A stretch of 64,000 nucleotides of DNA, taken from Pseudomonadota bacterium (lineage in GTDB: Bacteria; Myxococcota_A; UBA796; SXON01). The notes beneath the pieces were generated by a model. The model was given only the letters and a program-made list of their open reading frames with translations, did no database searches and had not been told where the DNA came from. This document shows positions 43,000 to 52,700 of this stretch, piece after piece; the stretch's first letter is position 1, and every line of letters begins with the position of its first letter. The stretch lies in assembly GCA_030685065.1 (NCBI GenBank), contig JAUXQH010000024.1:152554-216553 (forward strand), in the 5' to 3' direction. The position numbers and the translations under genes were made by a program.

Positions 43000-44071
43000 G
43001 GCCGCCGTCGACTTCCTTGGCGATGTCGCCGCGCGGGGCCTGCCCTACGGCCGACCGCTGGTCATGCTCATCGAGGAGTTCGGCGAGGACTTCGTCACCG
43101 CGATGCGGCGCGCACGGTTGCTCTCGGAGGAGCCCTACGCGGTGGACGACCGCTACCCCTGCACCCATCGCATCGGGGAGGGCTGTCCGCGCCGGGTGGT
43201 CGTCGGGGGCGACGACGAGCTCGTCGCCGTGTGCGGCATCACACCGCCAGGTTGCGCCTCGGTGGCACTGTCCGGCGATGCGGGCGGCCACGTGTCGCTC
43301 CGCACCCCGGAGCTCGCCCGATGGCTCGGTCCCCGCCTACGACTCGAGGGAGCCGCGGAGCGGCGTGCGGGCGGAGTCCGGCTCGGGGAGCGCGTCCTCG
43401 GCGACGAGCGCCTCGTGGCCTTCCTCGCTCCGGATCCCGCGCGTCTCGACCCCATGCTGGTCGACGCGTGGGCGCGAGCGGAGGGACGGTGCCGGCTACT
43501 CGTCATCGCCGTCCACACGCGCTGCGTCCCGGGCGCCCTCATCAACGCCCTCCGCGTGCGGCGCCACTTCACCTTCGGGCTCGACCGGCTGCTCGACGTG
43601 GTCGACGGGGAGGTCTCGGCGTCGCTCGCGGGCGTGGTGGGCGACCTGGCCGAGGACCTCGTGTTCGACGCGAGCGCGCTCACCTGGCCGCGGTACTGGC
43701 TGGTGTTCGATCCGGACCACGAGCGCGCGGTGATCGGGGCCGAGGGCGAGGCGCTGTCGCTCAACGGGAAGGCCGGGGCCGTACTCCGGCGGCTGCTCCG
43801 CGAGCGGGAGCGGGACGTGAGCTACCTGGAGTTGTACCGGGCGGGGTGGGGCAACATCGCAGCGCCGCTCGCGGGCCAGAAGCTGGATCGGCAGTATGAG
43901 CAGCCGGTGCGGGACGCGGTGACGAGCTTGCGGCGGGTGCTCGCCGAGGCGCTGCCTGCCGACGTGGCGAAGCGGTTCGAGGTGGTGACCGTTCGGGCGA
44001 CGAACAACGGGATGGGTGGGTTTCGGCTGGTGGTGCCGGAGGGCAGGGTGAGGCTGATGGGGCGGGCTTAG
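42980..44071 (+). CDS. Protein with C-terminal winged-helix-like domain
   Basis: A 363-residue protein, start ATG inside the preceding gene. The N-terminal part holds a Cys/His group (YPCTHRIGEGCPRR, VAVCGITPPGC) that may bind zinc. The C-terminal ~100 residues (LSLNGKAGAVLRRLLRER, VSYLELYRAGWG, VRDAVTSLRRVLAEA, then FEVVTVRATNNGMGGFRLV) have the strand-helix-helix-strand pattern of an OmpR/ToxR-type winged helix, with no receiver domain. It could be a one-component regulator that reads a signal through the upstream partner. Family unknown; the winged-helix call is moderate. Confidence 0.68.
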   Translation: MSASPSRAAVDFLGDVAARGLPYGRPLVMLIEEFGEDFVTAMRRARLLSEEPYAVDDRYPCTHRIGEGCPRRVVVGGDDELVAVCGITPPGCASVALSGDAGGHVSLRTPELARWLGPRLRLEGAAERRAGGVRLGERVLGDERLVAFLAPDPARLDPMLVDAWARAEGRCRLLVIAVHTRCVPGALINALRVRRHFTFGLDRLLDVVDGEVSASLAGVVGDLAEDLVFDASALTWPRYWLVFDPDHERAVIGAEGEALSLNGKAGAVLRRLLRERERDVSYLELYRAGWGNIAAPLAGQKLDRQYEQPVRDAVTSLRRVLAEALPADVAKRFEVVTVRATNNGMGGFRLVVPEGRVRLMGRA

Positions 44072-44100
44072 ACTTTCACGCTCCTCTCGGCCGTGCGCGA

Positions 44101-45399
44101 TTAGGGGGTCGCTGTGCAGGAACTTACGTAGGTCGCAATTCGCTTCCCATCACGTGACTCTACCCACGCCTCCGCGGAATAGCTAGACGTCGCTAGGGAG
44201 TCGGCGATCTGATGGGTATCAACACCGTCTATGCGAGAGTTGTACCGCCACGATAAGTTATAGGGCTCGGCCCGAGGTTCTAGGATAAGAGTCCTCGGGC
44301 TGTCGTCGAGATTCCGCGAGGTACTCCGTTCTTGCGTCGCGAGTTCAATATCTCCGCTCAGGGAAGCGAAAACCCCAGTCCCAACTCCCTCGGGCACTGC
44401 AACTTCGACCGCACCGCCGGACACCTCAAAATCACAGTCACCGACAATGTCCCGATCCTGGAATTTCTCGACAGGACAAAGGCAAGTTAGTTTCGATACA
44501 GGCGTGCCGCCCTTGGGACGGTACGGGACGCAGTGGATATTTTCGGTGAGTAAGCGTGAACCGCTGCTCGCGAGCTCGTCAATAGAGGTGGTGCATGAGG
44601 TTCTGGATGTGTAGCACACTTGGTACACGTGGATCCCGATCCATGTGCACCAGTAGGGTGCGAACGCGTCTGGCAGGTTGTCGACATCCTCAGGAGAGGT
44701 GTTCGCAGTCAGTTCCGCCGACGCCAGGAGAGCAGCCAGTTTGAGTGGTGTCTCAAAGGCATATCCGGGGTCGCTTCGCTCGAGCTTCGCACCAGCAGCG
44801 TCGTCCACACCTACCGCTTCCTGAGGGTTGTCGAACTCGGGTACGGAGCGCGGCATCGAGTCCTTTGTACGATTCGGCCGAGATTTTGAAACTTGCTCGG
44901 GAGTCTTGTCCTCCTGGTGGCGACCGCAGGTGCCGAGGAGCAGCGCAACGACGCTCGCCCCAGCCAGCGCCGAACCTGCGAGCGAGAACGGCGAGGAACC
45001 TGCGCCATTGTGCAACCGCATCGTGCGGAGCGCCTGCTCAATCATATGCCCTGTCACTACAACTGGGGCTAGGCGACGTAATTTGTCCTCGTGTTCCTTC
45101 TTTACCTGCCGCATGCGATCGACGGGAAAGCGCTGAACGTTGTCGGTTTCAACGTGATGCGCGTGGCAGAGAATAACAAGATTCTCGTAGTCCCTGCGTT
45201 CCTCGTCGGTCATCGACGGGTCGTAGCGTTCTCCACCCCGTGCCGCTGCACATATGTGTGCGACCTCGGCGATGAAGTCGAAGTGCGCATTTACTACCCG
45301 ATGGTCGCACCCTGGGAAAGCGCACTGGTTTCCGGAGTTTGCGATTAGCGCCCGGAGGACCGGGTCCCGGGGGCTAGGTGAACGGTTTCGGGAACGCAC
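44101..45399 (-). CDS. HNH nuclease-like protein with membrane span and Cys-rich domain
   Basis: A 432-residue protein. Residues 20-100 form an HNH-type unit: C26-x4-C31, H48 in AEVAHICAAARGGERYD, and NLVILCHAHH (C78, H81, H82), the form with zinc-binding cysteines. A hydrophobic stretch at ~137-157 (SLAGSALAGASVVALLLGTC) follows, ending in Cys. The remaining ~275 residues contain many cysteines (WCTWIGIHVYQVCYTSRTSC, LTCLCPVEKF, GDCDFEV) and strands, as if extracytoplasmic. The GC is clearly lower than in the flanks, pointing to recent transfer. An HNH domain anchored to the membrane with an outer sensor domain would be unusual. HNH call moderate to high; topology is inference. Confidence 0.7.
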   Translation of the reverse strand: MRSRNRSPSPRDPVLRALIANSGNQCAFPGCDHRVVNAHFDFIAEVAHICAAARGGERYDPSMTDEERRDYENLVILCHAHHVETDNVQRFPVDRMRQVKKEHEDKLRRLAPVVVTGHMIEQALRTMRLHNGAGSSPFSLAGSALAGASVVALLLGTCGRHQEDKTPEQVSKSRPNRTKDSMPRSVPEFDNPQEAVGVDDAAGAKLERSDPGYAFETPLKLAALLASAELTANTSPEDVDNLPDAFAPYWCTWIGIHVYQVCYTSRTSCTTSIDELASSGSRLLTENIHCVPYRPKGGTPVSKLTCLCPVEKFQDRDIVGDCDFEVSGGAVEVAVPEGVGTGVFASLSGDIELATQERSTSRNLDDSPRTLILEPRAEPYNLSWRYNSRIDGVDTHQIADSLATSSYSAEAWVESRDGKRIATYVSSCTATP

Positions 45400-45731
45400 G
45401 CCCGACTATCGCACAGGGGGCACCCACGAGCAAGGTCCCTTGTGGCACCACCCTTGCGGTCAGCCCGCCTCAAACCGCACCCTTCCGCCGCCGCGCCCTG
45501 GCGTCGGACCGCTCTTGGATATTCCGAGCCTTCCAACAACGACACTCGCGGACCATGGCGGGCGCCCGCAGCTCGGCTACGACGGGCGGACACGGATCAG
45601 TCGATTCTCGCTCGATAGAGCGCGGTAAGCCCCTCCCATAGTGGTGCTTCGAACCGAACAACAGCGCGCCCACGGTGGGCGCCGTCGGTTCCAGGTCCCG
45701 CGTGTCCCGACGTTCGCGTAACTCCGATGGC
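45400..45731. other. Intergenic region between divergent genes
   Basis: This stretch separates the leftward HNH gene from the rightward replication genes. Several frames are open but none has a protein-like composition. A divergent promoter region is expected here; no reliable -35/-10 pair or repeat was identified. Confidence 0.4.
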
Positions 45732-46001
45732 ATGCTCCGCGGCTGGGCCCTGCCCCGCTCCGCGGGGGGCGACGCCCTCGAAGAGTTCGCGACGATCATC
45801 GCCCCCCACCTCGGACGGAGGCCCGAGCGCGCCGAGTCGGAGGAGATGGCTGGCAACGTGCTGGCGGTCGAGAGCATCCTGATGCGGTGGAAGTCCCGCC
45901 GCCTGGATCGCATCGCGGCTGCCAGCGCGCGGCTGGAGGACACCGCGGACCTGACTTCCACCCCCGGTCGCGGGCGCTCGAAGCCCACGAAGGAGCGTTG
46001 A
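45732..46001 (+). CDS. Hypothetical small protein, first gene of the replication unit
   Basis: An 89-residue product from ATG 45732 (a GTG at 45675 is also open). It is helical and charged (DALEEFATIIAPHLGRRPERAESEEMAGNVLAVESILMRWKSRRLDRIAAASARLE) with a basic tail. The shape resembles small phage or plasmid proteins that act in replication or regulation. It runs in the same direction as, and close to, the primase. Family not recognised. Confidence 0.5.
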   Translation: MLRGWALPRSAGGDALEEFATIIAPHLGRRPERAESEEMAGNVLAVESILMRWKSRRLDRIAAASARLEDTADLTSTPGRGRSKPTKER

Positions 46002-46004
46002 GTC

Positions 46005-46199
46005 ATGGCGTGCCTTTCCCCTCGTCCTTTCAGCCCGTCGGAGGGGCCGTCCTCCTCCGACGAGCCAGTGGTGCGCCGACGCGCCTCAAACGTCCGCCAC
46101 CCAGCTCCGCCAAAAGTCGACAACTCCGGGCTCCACATCGCGAGCGCGCCCGCGGCAGCCTCCCGCCGCCCTGATCGGCGCTGGGGAGGTGGCCGGTGA
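46005..46199 (+). CDS. Short basic Pro/Ser-rich protein
   Basis: A possible 64-residue protein three bases after the previous gene, with its stop overlapping the GTG start of the primase (GTGA). The sequence is low-complexity, rich in Pro, Ser and Arg. Its tight placement between two co-oriented genes is the main argument for it; composition alone would not support it. Confidence 0.4.
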   Translation: MACLSPRPFSPSEGPSSSDEPVVRRRASNVRHPAPPKVDNSGLHIASAPAAASRRPDRRWGGGR

Positions 46200-47101
46200 G
46201 CCCCCACCCGCTGCACCGCCTGGTCGCGCATGCCCGGCTCGACTTCACGACGTTCGAGGGCGAGACGGACACCCGTCCCGGGCCCAACCACGGCACCCTT
46301 CTCGAGGCGTTTCCGCGCCACGTCGCGCGCGACGAGAAGCGCGGAGCGGAGGCCGTTTCGCTCGCTCGCTACCGGCCCGGCGCACGGCGCGGCAGCAAGG
46401 GGATCGAGGTCGCTACCGGCATCGGCCTCGACTTCGACCACCTCCCGACCGAGCGCGCGTCCGCGGTGGTGAGCCGCCTCGACGAGCTCGGGCTCGCGAG
46501 CCTCGTCGTCTCGACCTTCAGCCACCAGGCCGGCGGCGACGACGACAACTGCTTCCGGGTGCTCCTCCACGTCTCGCGGCCCGTCCGTGTGGCGGAGTAC
46601 GCCCGCGTACACGGCGCGGTGAACGTCGACCTCGGGGGCCTTGCCGATCCGAAGGCGAAGGACGCGGCGCGGCTGTGGTATCGGCCGACCTGCCCGGCCG
46701 CGCGGGAAGCGTCGGCCATTTACCGATGGAAGGACGGTGCTGCGCTCGACGTGGACGGGCTGCTCGAGCGGCGGCTCGTCCCGGAGGACGGGCCTGCGAC
46801 GCCGACGATCAGGCGCCCTCTGCGAAACGTGAACGCGCCCTACGACGCGGCCCGTCAGCTCGCCATGCATCGGTTGAACACCGAGCCCTCCGTGCGGCGC
46901 AACGCCGCGGAGGCGCTGCACGCGAAGGTCCGCGACAACCGCGCCGACGGCATCCCGTGCCCTCGCTGCGCCCGGCGCTCGGTCTGGTTCTGGCTGAACC
47001 CGGGCGAGATGAAGACCGCCCGCTGCGACCACCTGAACTCGTGCGGGTGGTGGGGGCGGCTCGACGAGCTCCTCGACGCAGCGGGAGCCCTCGGTGCCTG
47101 A
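46196..47101 (+). CDS. Archaeo-eukaryotic-type primase (PrimPol-like) with zinc ribbon
   Basis: A 301-residue protein. The AEP-like catalytic core shows D79 and D81 in GLDFDHLP, a conserved STFSH (H110) and FRVLLHVSRPV with R121, in the order seen in small primases of phages and plasmids. After a linker comes a zinc ribbon: C255-x2-C258 and C277, C283 in CDHLNSCGWWGRL, a likely single-strand DNA or template sensor. It would make primers for the element's own replication. It overlaps the helicase gene by 8 bases, and the two together resemble replication modules of integrative plasmids and satellites. GTG start at 46196. Confidence 0.78.
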   Translation: MSPHPLHRLVAHARLDFTTFEGETDTRPGPNHGTLLEAFPRHVARDEKRGAEAVSLARYRPGARRGSKGIEVATGIGLDFDHLPTERASAVVSRLDELGLASLVVSTFSHQAGGDDDNCFRVLLHVSRPVRVAEYARVHGAVNVDLGGLADPKAKDAARLWYRPTCPAAREASAIYRWKDGAALDVDGLLERRLVPEDGPATPTIRRPLRNVNAPYDAARQLAMHRLNTEPSVRRNAAEALHAKVRDNRADGIPCPRCARRSVWFWLNPGEMKTARCDHLNSCGWWGRLDELLDAAGALGA

Positions 47102-49247
47102 TTGGATGCATTCCGTCTGCGGGGTCCGCGCCACGGCGCCTGCGGACCCCGCCCCCGGGCTCGCCCTCCTCGCCAAGATGGCCGAAGCTGCGGCCGCCGA
47201 CCCGGGCACACTCCTCGAGGGCATCGCGTGCGCGCTCGATGACCCCGCCCTCCTCCGCTCGCTCGGCGCCGCGTTTCGTGCCGAGCGAGGCCGGGTCGAA
47301 GCGTCGCTCCTCCGGCTCGCGGGAGCGAAGGGCCAGCGGGACCGTTTGCGGCGTCTCGAGAAGGCGATCCGGGACGAGGCCGAGCGGCAGGAGCGCGAGG
47401 ACTCGACCGGCCGGTTCCAGGCGGCGCTCGAACGCACGACCTCGGCGCCGCTGAAGGACGCGCTCCAGCGGGTCCTCGGTACGCACGAGCTCCCAGCCGG
47501 GCTCCAGTGCCCGCAGGGCTGGGAGGTGACGCCTTCCGGCATCGATCGCCTCCGCGTCGATGCGGAGTCCGGGGACGTGCGCGCCGTGAACGTGGCTCAC
47601 CGGCCGCTCATCATCGAGGGCCGGTACCGCGACATCCACGACAACACCGTTACCTACGCGATGGCGTGGCCATCGAGCGGCTCGGGGTGGAGCGTGCACC
47701 AGGTGCCGCGGGCGAAGGCCGCCGACTCCCGCGGCCTCGTCGCTTTCGCGGGGCAGGACGCGCCGGTCACCTCGAACAACGCCTCCGATCTGGTCGCCTT
47801 CCTGTCCGACTTCGAAGCAGCCAACGCAGAGTTCATCCCCGAGGCCCGCGTGACCTCCACGATGGGCTGGCACGGGCGCGAATCCGATCGGTGCTTCGTG
47901 TGGGGGCGCTCCGTTCTTCGCTCCGACGGGGTGGAGACCTCCGGTGCGGTCGAGGACGTCCCGCCGGCCCGCTGGAAGAGCGGCCAGCTCCACCTGCTCG
48001 TCGCGGACCCGGGTATCCGGGCCCTCGCCGACGGCTTCCGCGCGGGCGGCTCCTGGGAGGGCTGGCTCGAGATGCTCTCGGCCGCGCTCACGTTCCCGTC
48101 GGTCATGCTCGGGGTCTACGCCTCGCTCGTGCCGCCGCTGATGGCGTACCTCCCGACCCTGCCCAACTTCATCGTGGACTTCTGCGGCGAGACGAGCCGT
48201 GGGAAGACCACGCTCCTACGCCTCGCCGTGTCGGTATGGGGCTGCGCCGACGAGCGCAGCGGAGGCCTGCTCACCTCGTGGGACAACACCCGCGTCTACG
48301 TCGAGCGTGCCGCCGCCCTGACGGACTACCTCCCGACCTTCCTCGATGACACGAAGCGAGCGCGGAAGCCCGAGGACGTTGCAAAGGTGCTCTACGACTA
48401 CGCCAGTGGCATCGGCCGCGGACGCGGCTCGGTCCAGGGCATCCAGCGCACGTCCCGCGCCCACGGCGTGCTCCTCTCGACGGGGGAGGCCGCGGCGACC
48501 TCCTTCACGAACGACGGCGGCGTCCGCGCGCGCACGTTGACGTGCTGGGGCCCGCCCTTCGGAGGGAGCGACCTCTACACCCTCGCCGCCGTGCAGAAGA
48601 TCACCCGGGGCGCCCTCCAGCACTTCGGCCACGCGGGGCCGCGCCTGGTGCGCTGGCTCCTCGCCGATCCACAGAACGTGGAGCGCGTGCGCGCCGACTA
48701 TGACCGTGCCCTCGACGGCTGGCTGGCGCGCTGCAACGACAACCCGGTCGCCGCGCGCGCCGCGCAGTACCTCTCCGCGCTCTCGGTGGTGCACGACCTG
48801 CTCCATGGCCCGCTGGGCGTCCCCGCGCCTACCGGCGACCCACTCGCCGTGGCCTGGAACGCCGTCGTGCGCGCGTCCGTGGAGGCCGATCGCGCGGCCG
48901 ACGCGCTGCGGGATCTCGTTTCGTGGGCGACCTCGCAGCAGCACCGCTTCCACGGGCGGCTGGAGATGGACCCCGGGAGCGAGGACACCCCGAACGCGGG
49001 GTGGCTCGGCGCGTGGACGCGACGTGAGGACTGGAAGTACCTCGCGCTGCTCCCGACCGAGCTCCGCGGCTTCCTCGAGCGGCAGAAGTTCGATGCCGAC
49101 GCGATCATCCGCACCTGGGACGAGCGCGCCTGGCTGCTGCGCGACGACCGGCACATGACGCGGAAGGTCACGGTCGGGGACCGCAAGGAGCGCTGCTACG
49201 CGATCACGCGGGCGGCGTGCGATCTGGTCGGCGGGGGAGGGGAGTAG
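47094..49247 (+). CDS. DUF927-like replicative helicase/ATPase
   Basis: A 717-residue protein started at GTG 47094. The central part (TSTMGWHGRESDRCFVWG ... SWEGWLEMLSAALTFPSVMLGVYASLVPPL) fits the DUF927 family, followed by a P-loop with FCGETSRGKTTLL (Walker A near residue 364) and YLPTFLDDTKRA as the acidic strand. The GIQRTSRAHGVLLSTGEAA segment is the sensor. DUF927 proteins are superfamily III-like or DnaB-like helicases encoded by phages, plasmids and islands beside primases. It presumably unwinds DNA for the element. Just past its stop lies the GTGGGGA array, a candidate origin. Confidence 0.82.
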   Translation: MPDWMHSVCGVRATAPADPAPGLALLAKMAEAAAADPGTLLEGIACALDDPALLRSLGAAFRAERGRVEASLLRLAGAKGQRDRLRRLEKAIRDEAERQEREDSTGRFQAALERTTSAPLKDALQRVLGTHELPAGLQCPQGWEVTPSGIDRLRVDAESGDVRAVNVAHRPLIIEGRYRDIHDNTVTYAMAWPSSGSGWSVHQVPRAKAADSRGLVAFAGQDAPVTSNNASDLVAFLSDFEAANAEFIPEARVTSTMGWHGRESDRCFVWGRSVLRSDGVETSGAVEDVPPARWKSGQLHLLVADPGIRALADGFRAGGSWEGWLEMLSAALTFPSVMLGVYASLVPPLMAYLPTLPNFIVDFCGETSRGKTTLLRLAVSVWGCADERSGGLLTSWDNTRVYVERAAALTDYLPTFLDDTKRARKPEDVAKVLYDYASGIGRGRGSVQGIQRTSRAHGVLLSTGEAAATSFTNDGGVRARTLTCWGPPFGGSDLYTLAAVQKITRGALQHFGHAGPRLVRWLLADPQNVERVRADYDRALDGWLARCNDNPVAARAAQYLSALSVVHDLLHGPLGVPAPTGDPLAVAWNAVVRASVEADRAADALRDLVSWATSQQHRFHGRLEMDPGSEDTPNAGWLGAWTRREDWKYLALLPTELRGFLERQKFDADAIIRTWDERAWLLRDDRHMTRKVTVGDRKERCYAITRAACDLVGGGGE

Positions 49248-49706
49248 GGTCGGGAGCTCGGATCCCCGCGATGGTGGGGACCGAGATCTAGGGGTTGTTC
49301 GTGGGGGAGTGGGACGGGTCCCCACTTTCCCCGCCTGCGCGTGGCGCTCAGGACTACTGGCGCGAGCTGCGCCGCGCACGATGGGGAGGGGCGCGGCGCG
49401 GCACACGCGCGTACGGCGGAGATTGAGGCGGGTGGGGACCGTGGGGATGTGTGGCAGGTAGGTGCTGAGGAGCTTGATCTTTTAGTCCCCACTGAGGTGG
49501 GGATGGGGGGATCGGTCCTCATCCCAGAACTCCACCGGCTCCCAAAGGTCATCAATGTCGGAGGCGCGCGGCCGCGACTGCTCTCTCTCCTAGAAATGCG
49601 CCCCAGTGTGAATCCCCGGCGACCTTGGCTCGGTCGAGGACCGTTGCCCGTGAGGGACTTTGCTTGCCCGTGCGTGCTGGGCACGAACTGCTAAGAGCCG
49701 GACTGC
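49248..49706. other. Non-coding region after the helicase, candidate origin
   Basis: This region lies between the convergent helicase and RT-nitrilase genes. It contains six copies of the 7-mer GTGGGGA on both strands (positions 49275, 49319 reversed, 49433, 49441, 49486 reversed, 49498). Two of them sit in the identical 11-mer GGTGGGGACCG (49273-49283 and 49431-49441). Open frames across it are Arg/Ser/Pro-rich and rejected. It may also hold terminators for the two converging genes. Confidence 0.5.
49273..49504. repeat. Iteron-like array of GTGGGGA motifs
   Basis: Six 7-mers in 232 bases, four forward and two inverted, next to primase and helicase genes. For this base composition a rough estimate gives well under one such 7-mer by chance in this length. 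Directly repeated short motifs beside replication genes suggest binding sites for an initiator. Confidence 0.5.
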
Positions 49707-52700
49707 TTACGATCGCGGCCATTCGTCGCTTGGCGGCGCTGGCTTCCATTGAGGCCAGGGGCATTTGTCCTTGCTACCCGATCCCTCCGACTCCGCCAGC
49801 CAGGCCTTGCGCTTCATACCGTAGGTGCGCGGATCCTCGCGGTACTCGCGAAGGAGGCCGACCGGAAGTTCGGCGGACACGATCTCGTTCTCACCCCGCG
49901 AGTTGAGGCGACAAACCTCCCGTTGCCACCCCTCGGAGAACGGGCCACGAACACGGCAGTCTGAGAACACGCCATTGTTGGCTACGGCGATGAAGCAGTG
50001 AAGCTCAAGGGCAGCCGAGTGTACCAAGGACTCGAAGCTAGTCGTGTCCTGGTTCCACGCGGGCACTAAGACAAGATCGACCTTTCCGAGGAGCCTCGAG
50101 CGGGTGTCGACCTCAAGAAGTTCACTACAGATCAGCGGTATGAATGCGCCGTGCTCAGTCCACATGACGTCGAAGCGACGCGATGCGCCTCTGGTGGCAA
50201 AGCTGTGGGCGTGCCTTACAAGTTCCGGGCCCTCATGATGGGCAGGACGTCGCTTCGTCCAGATCCAGCCCGCGGCCGAGAAAAATGGGCGCGGGACGAA
50301 TGCGATCGCTTCGTTATATACGGAGTTCCCGATTACGTCATATTCAAGGCCGGCGACGAGCGACAGCGCCGGCTCAGAGCGACTTAGATGAGCGCACACT
50401 TGGCGCAGCCAGCGCCTTGGCAGCGAGAGCTCAGGCAGCACAAGCAAGGTCGGGCGACCATGGGCCCTCTTTGCGGCATAGATGGCCTCGTTGATCACTC
50501 GGGCGAGCCGGCGCTGACGCTCGAACGTAAGAACGGGATTGGTCAATGATGGCGCCCACCAGCTTTCGTCCGTGCACAGGTTGCCCAACACTATTTTTGT
50601 TCCGCCTACCTCCCCGGAAGAGTCCGATGTCCCCCTCGGGGGTGACACCAGGATCCGGTTCTCCGCGTGCGTCATAGGAATGGAGCGGTAGCGCGTGCCG
50701 CGCACCGCGTTCACCAGTCCGAGAAGCGCGTCGACATCACGCTCAGCGCGAAGCCAGCGGAACAGCACATCGACATAGGTCGGCGGGCGGGACACCAGCA
50801 GGAGTTCAACCGCCATCGCGCGGCCGTAGATCGGGTCTGAAATGGCCCGACAGGCATCCAGAAACTCTTCAATACCAGGGGCTCGGCGCAGAAACTCCGG
50901 GTCAGTCGAAAGCTCGGCTTGAATAGCCAATAAGTGTGGTGCCGCCATCGCGGAGCGAGGCGTCCCGATAATCTGGTCGGTTTCTCGATCCGCGAGCCGG
51001 AGATCTGCCTCCGCCAGCAGGCGGGCCCGAGTAAGGAGTGCCCGGGTGCCCAGCGTTCGTTCTCGGAGTCGCACACCCGCGACCAGCGCCTCCACGCCAT
51101 CGATCGTGAACCCACTCGTTTCGAACGGTGTGGCTCCGCAGATAACCTCGACGAGTTGCTCCTCGACCCATTCTCGGAGCTTTTTTCGAGCCCCGTCACT
51201 GGACAACTCCGAGACGCCCCAGCAAACCTTGAACCCGTCGCCGTTGCCGTCTTCCAGGCTGGCCGACCGAGTGAGGATGGCCCCGATCACCTCGTTCGCA
51301 GTCTCCTTGTCTCCTGATACCAGTGCCGAGCCGAGGATTCGGAGTGACACGTCGATGAGATCTACCCAGCGAGACCAGTCGGTGGCCAGTCTTCCAGCTT
51401 TACCCAAGTAGGTTCGTGAAAATCGCCTCGCCTCTTCGCGGCTCAACATGGCGGCCGCCGTTGCGACCTTGTCGGAGACAGTGCCGACAGCGAGCTTTCG
51501 GAGGCTCAGCGCGTCGGCCTCGCGGAGCGCCCGGATCGGCTCCGCGTTGGGCGATGCCACCACAGTTTGGTCGAGCGCCTCGCCCCACGGTTCTAAGAAC
51601 CGTTGACGTTCGCTGGACACGCGCTGCATTTCGGCCTCAACCGCGATGAGATACTCCAGCCCCTGCTCGCCGTTGAGATCGAACACCCGCAACTTGCTCG
51701 TCTGTACAATGAATTCGCTGCCTGGACGCTTCAGAGCGGCGGCATCGAGCACGTACCGAGTATCAGTACTTCGGAGCGCGTCGAGAGGTACAAGACGAGA
51801 CACTGCCTCCCGCGGCGGGCAATCGTTATCGCCTTCCGGCTGCTCTACGGCGAGGATGTCATCCACGTACCGTGCATAATAGCGAACGCCGGGTCGCGAG
51901 AGGACATGCCGATCGAGTTCGAGTAGTGCCAAATTTGAGACCGTACGCGCAGTCAGGGACCCGATCGGGATTCCCTTCTCGCGCTTCACCCCCACCACCC
52001 GAGTCACCTTCGCCCAGAAGCGGCCGTACGCGTCGAGCAGCCCGGCGGTTGCATCAGCGTATTCGCGAGGATTGAAGTCCACCCCTTTTGCCGCTGCCCG
52101 GACCCCCACTTCTGATATGAATTCCGGCCGAAGGAGAAAGGACGGGTCGATGTTGTCGTAGTACGAGGTGAGGTCGAGGGTAGAGAGCACACAACGCCGG
52201 CTGCCGTTGTTTAGGCACCACTTCGCCGTCGAAATGGCATTGGCGCGAAACTGCCGATACGCCGGTGCCCAGTACTGATAGGCTCGGCGTCCCGAAATGG
52301 GGATAGCCGGAGGGTCGTCCTTGAGGTCGAGTCGACTTCCTAAGCAGCCGGGGCTCAGCATGGTGTCGAGCGCCGGTCCGAACGCGCGCAGCCAGATTAT
52401 CTCGCAGGTGGCAAACTCTGGTGAGGGCTCCAAAAGCACGCGAACTGTCATGCTTGCGATCTGGTGATCGTGAGCGTGCTCGGGCACCGTCACGAAGGAA
52501 CTGCCATCCTGGGCGGCTTGGGGACGGACAATGGCCTTTGGGCGTACCCAAACCTTGCCTGGATCCAACCCACGAAAGAGCGTTTTTGGACTATAGGCGC
52601 GGGCGGCGAGCAGCCGCAATTCATCTGCGAGCTTCTGCTCGAAGCGGGCGAACGAGAGTCGCCCCACGCCGCGACGCTCTCCGGCCACCTCGAACTTCGC

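Noticed and set aside
49341..49694. 117-residue frame between helicase and RT genes
   Set aside because: Low-complexity start, no ribosome binding site and it runs across the GTGGGGA array; no membrane span that would fit a DRT1 partner.
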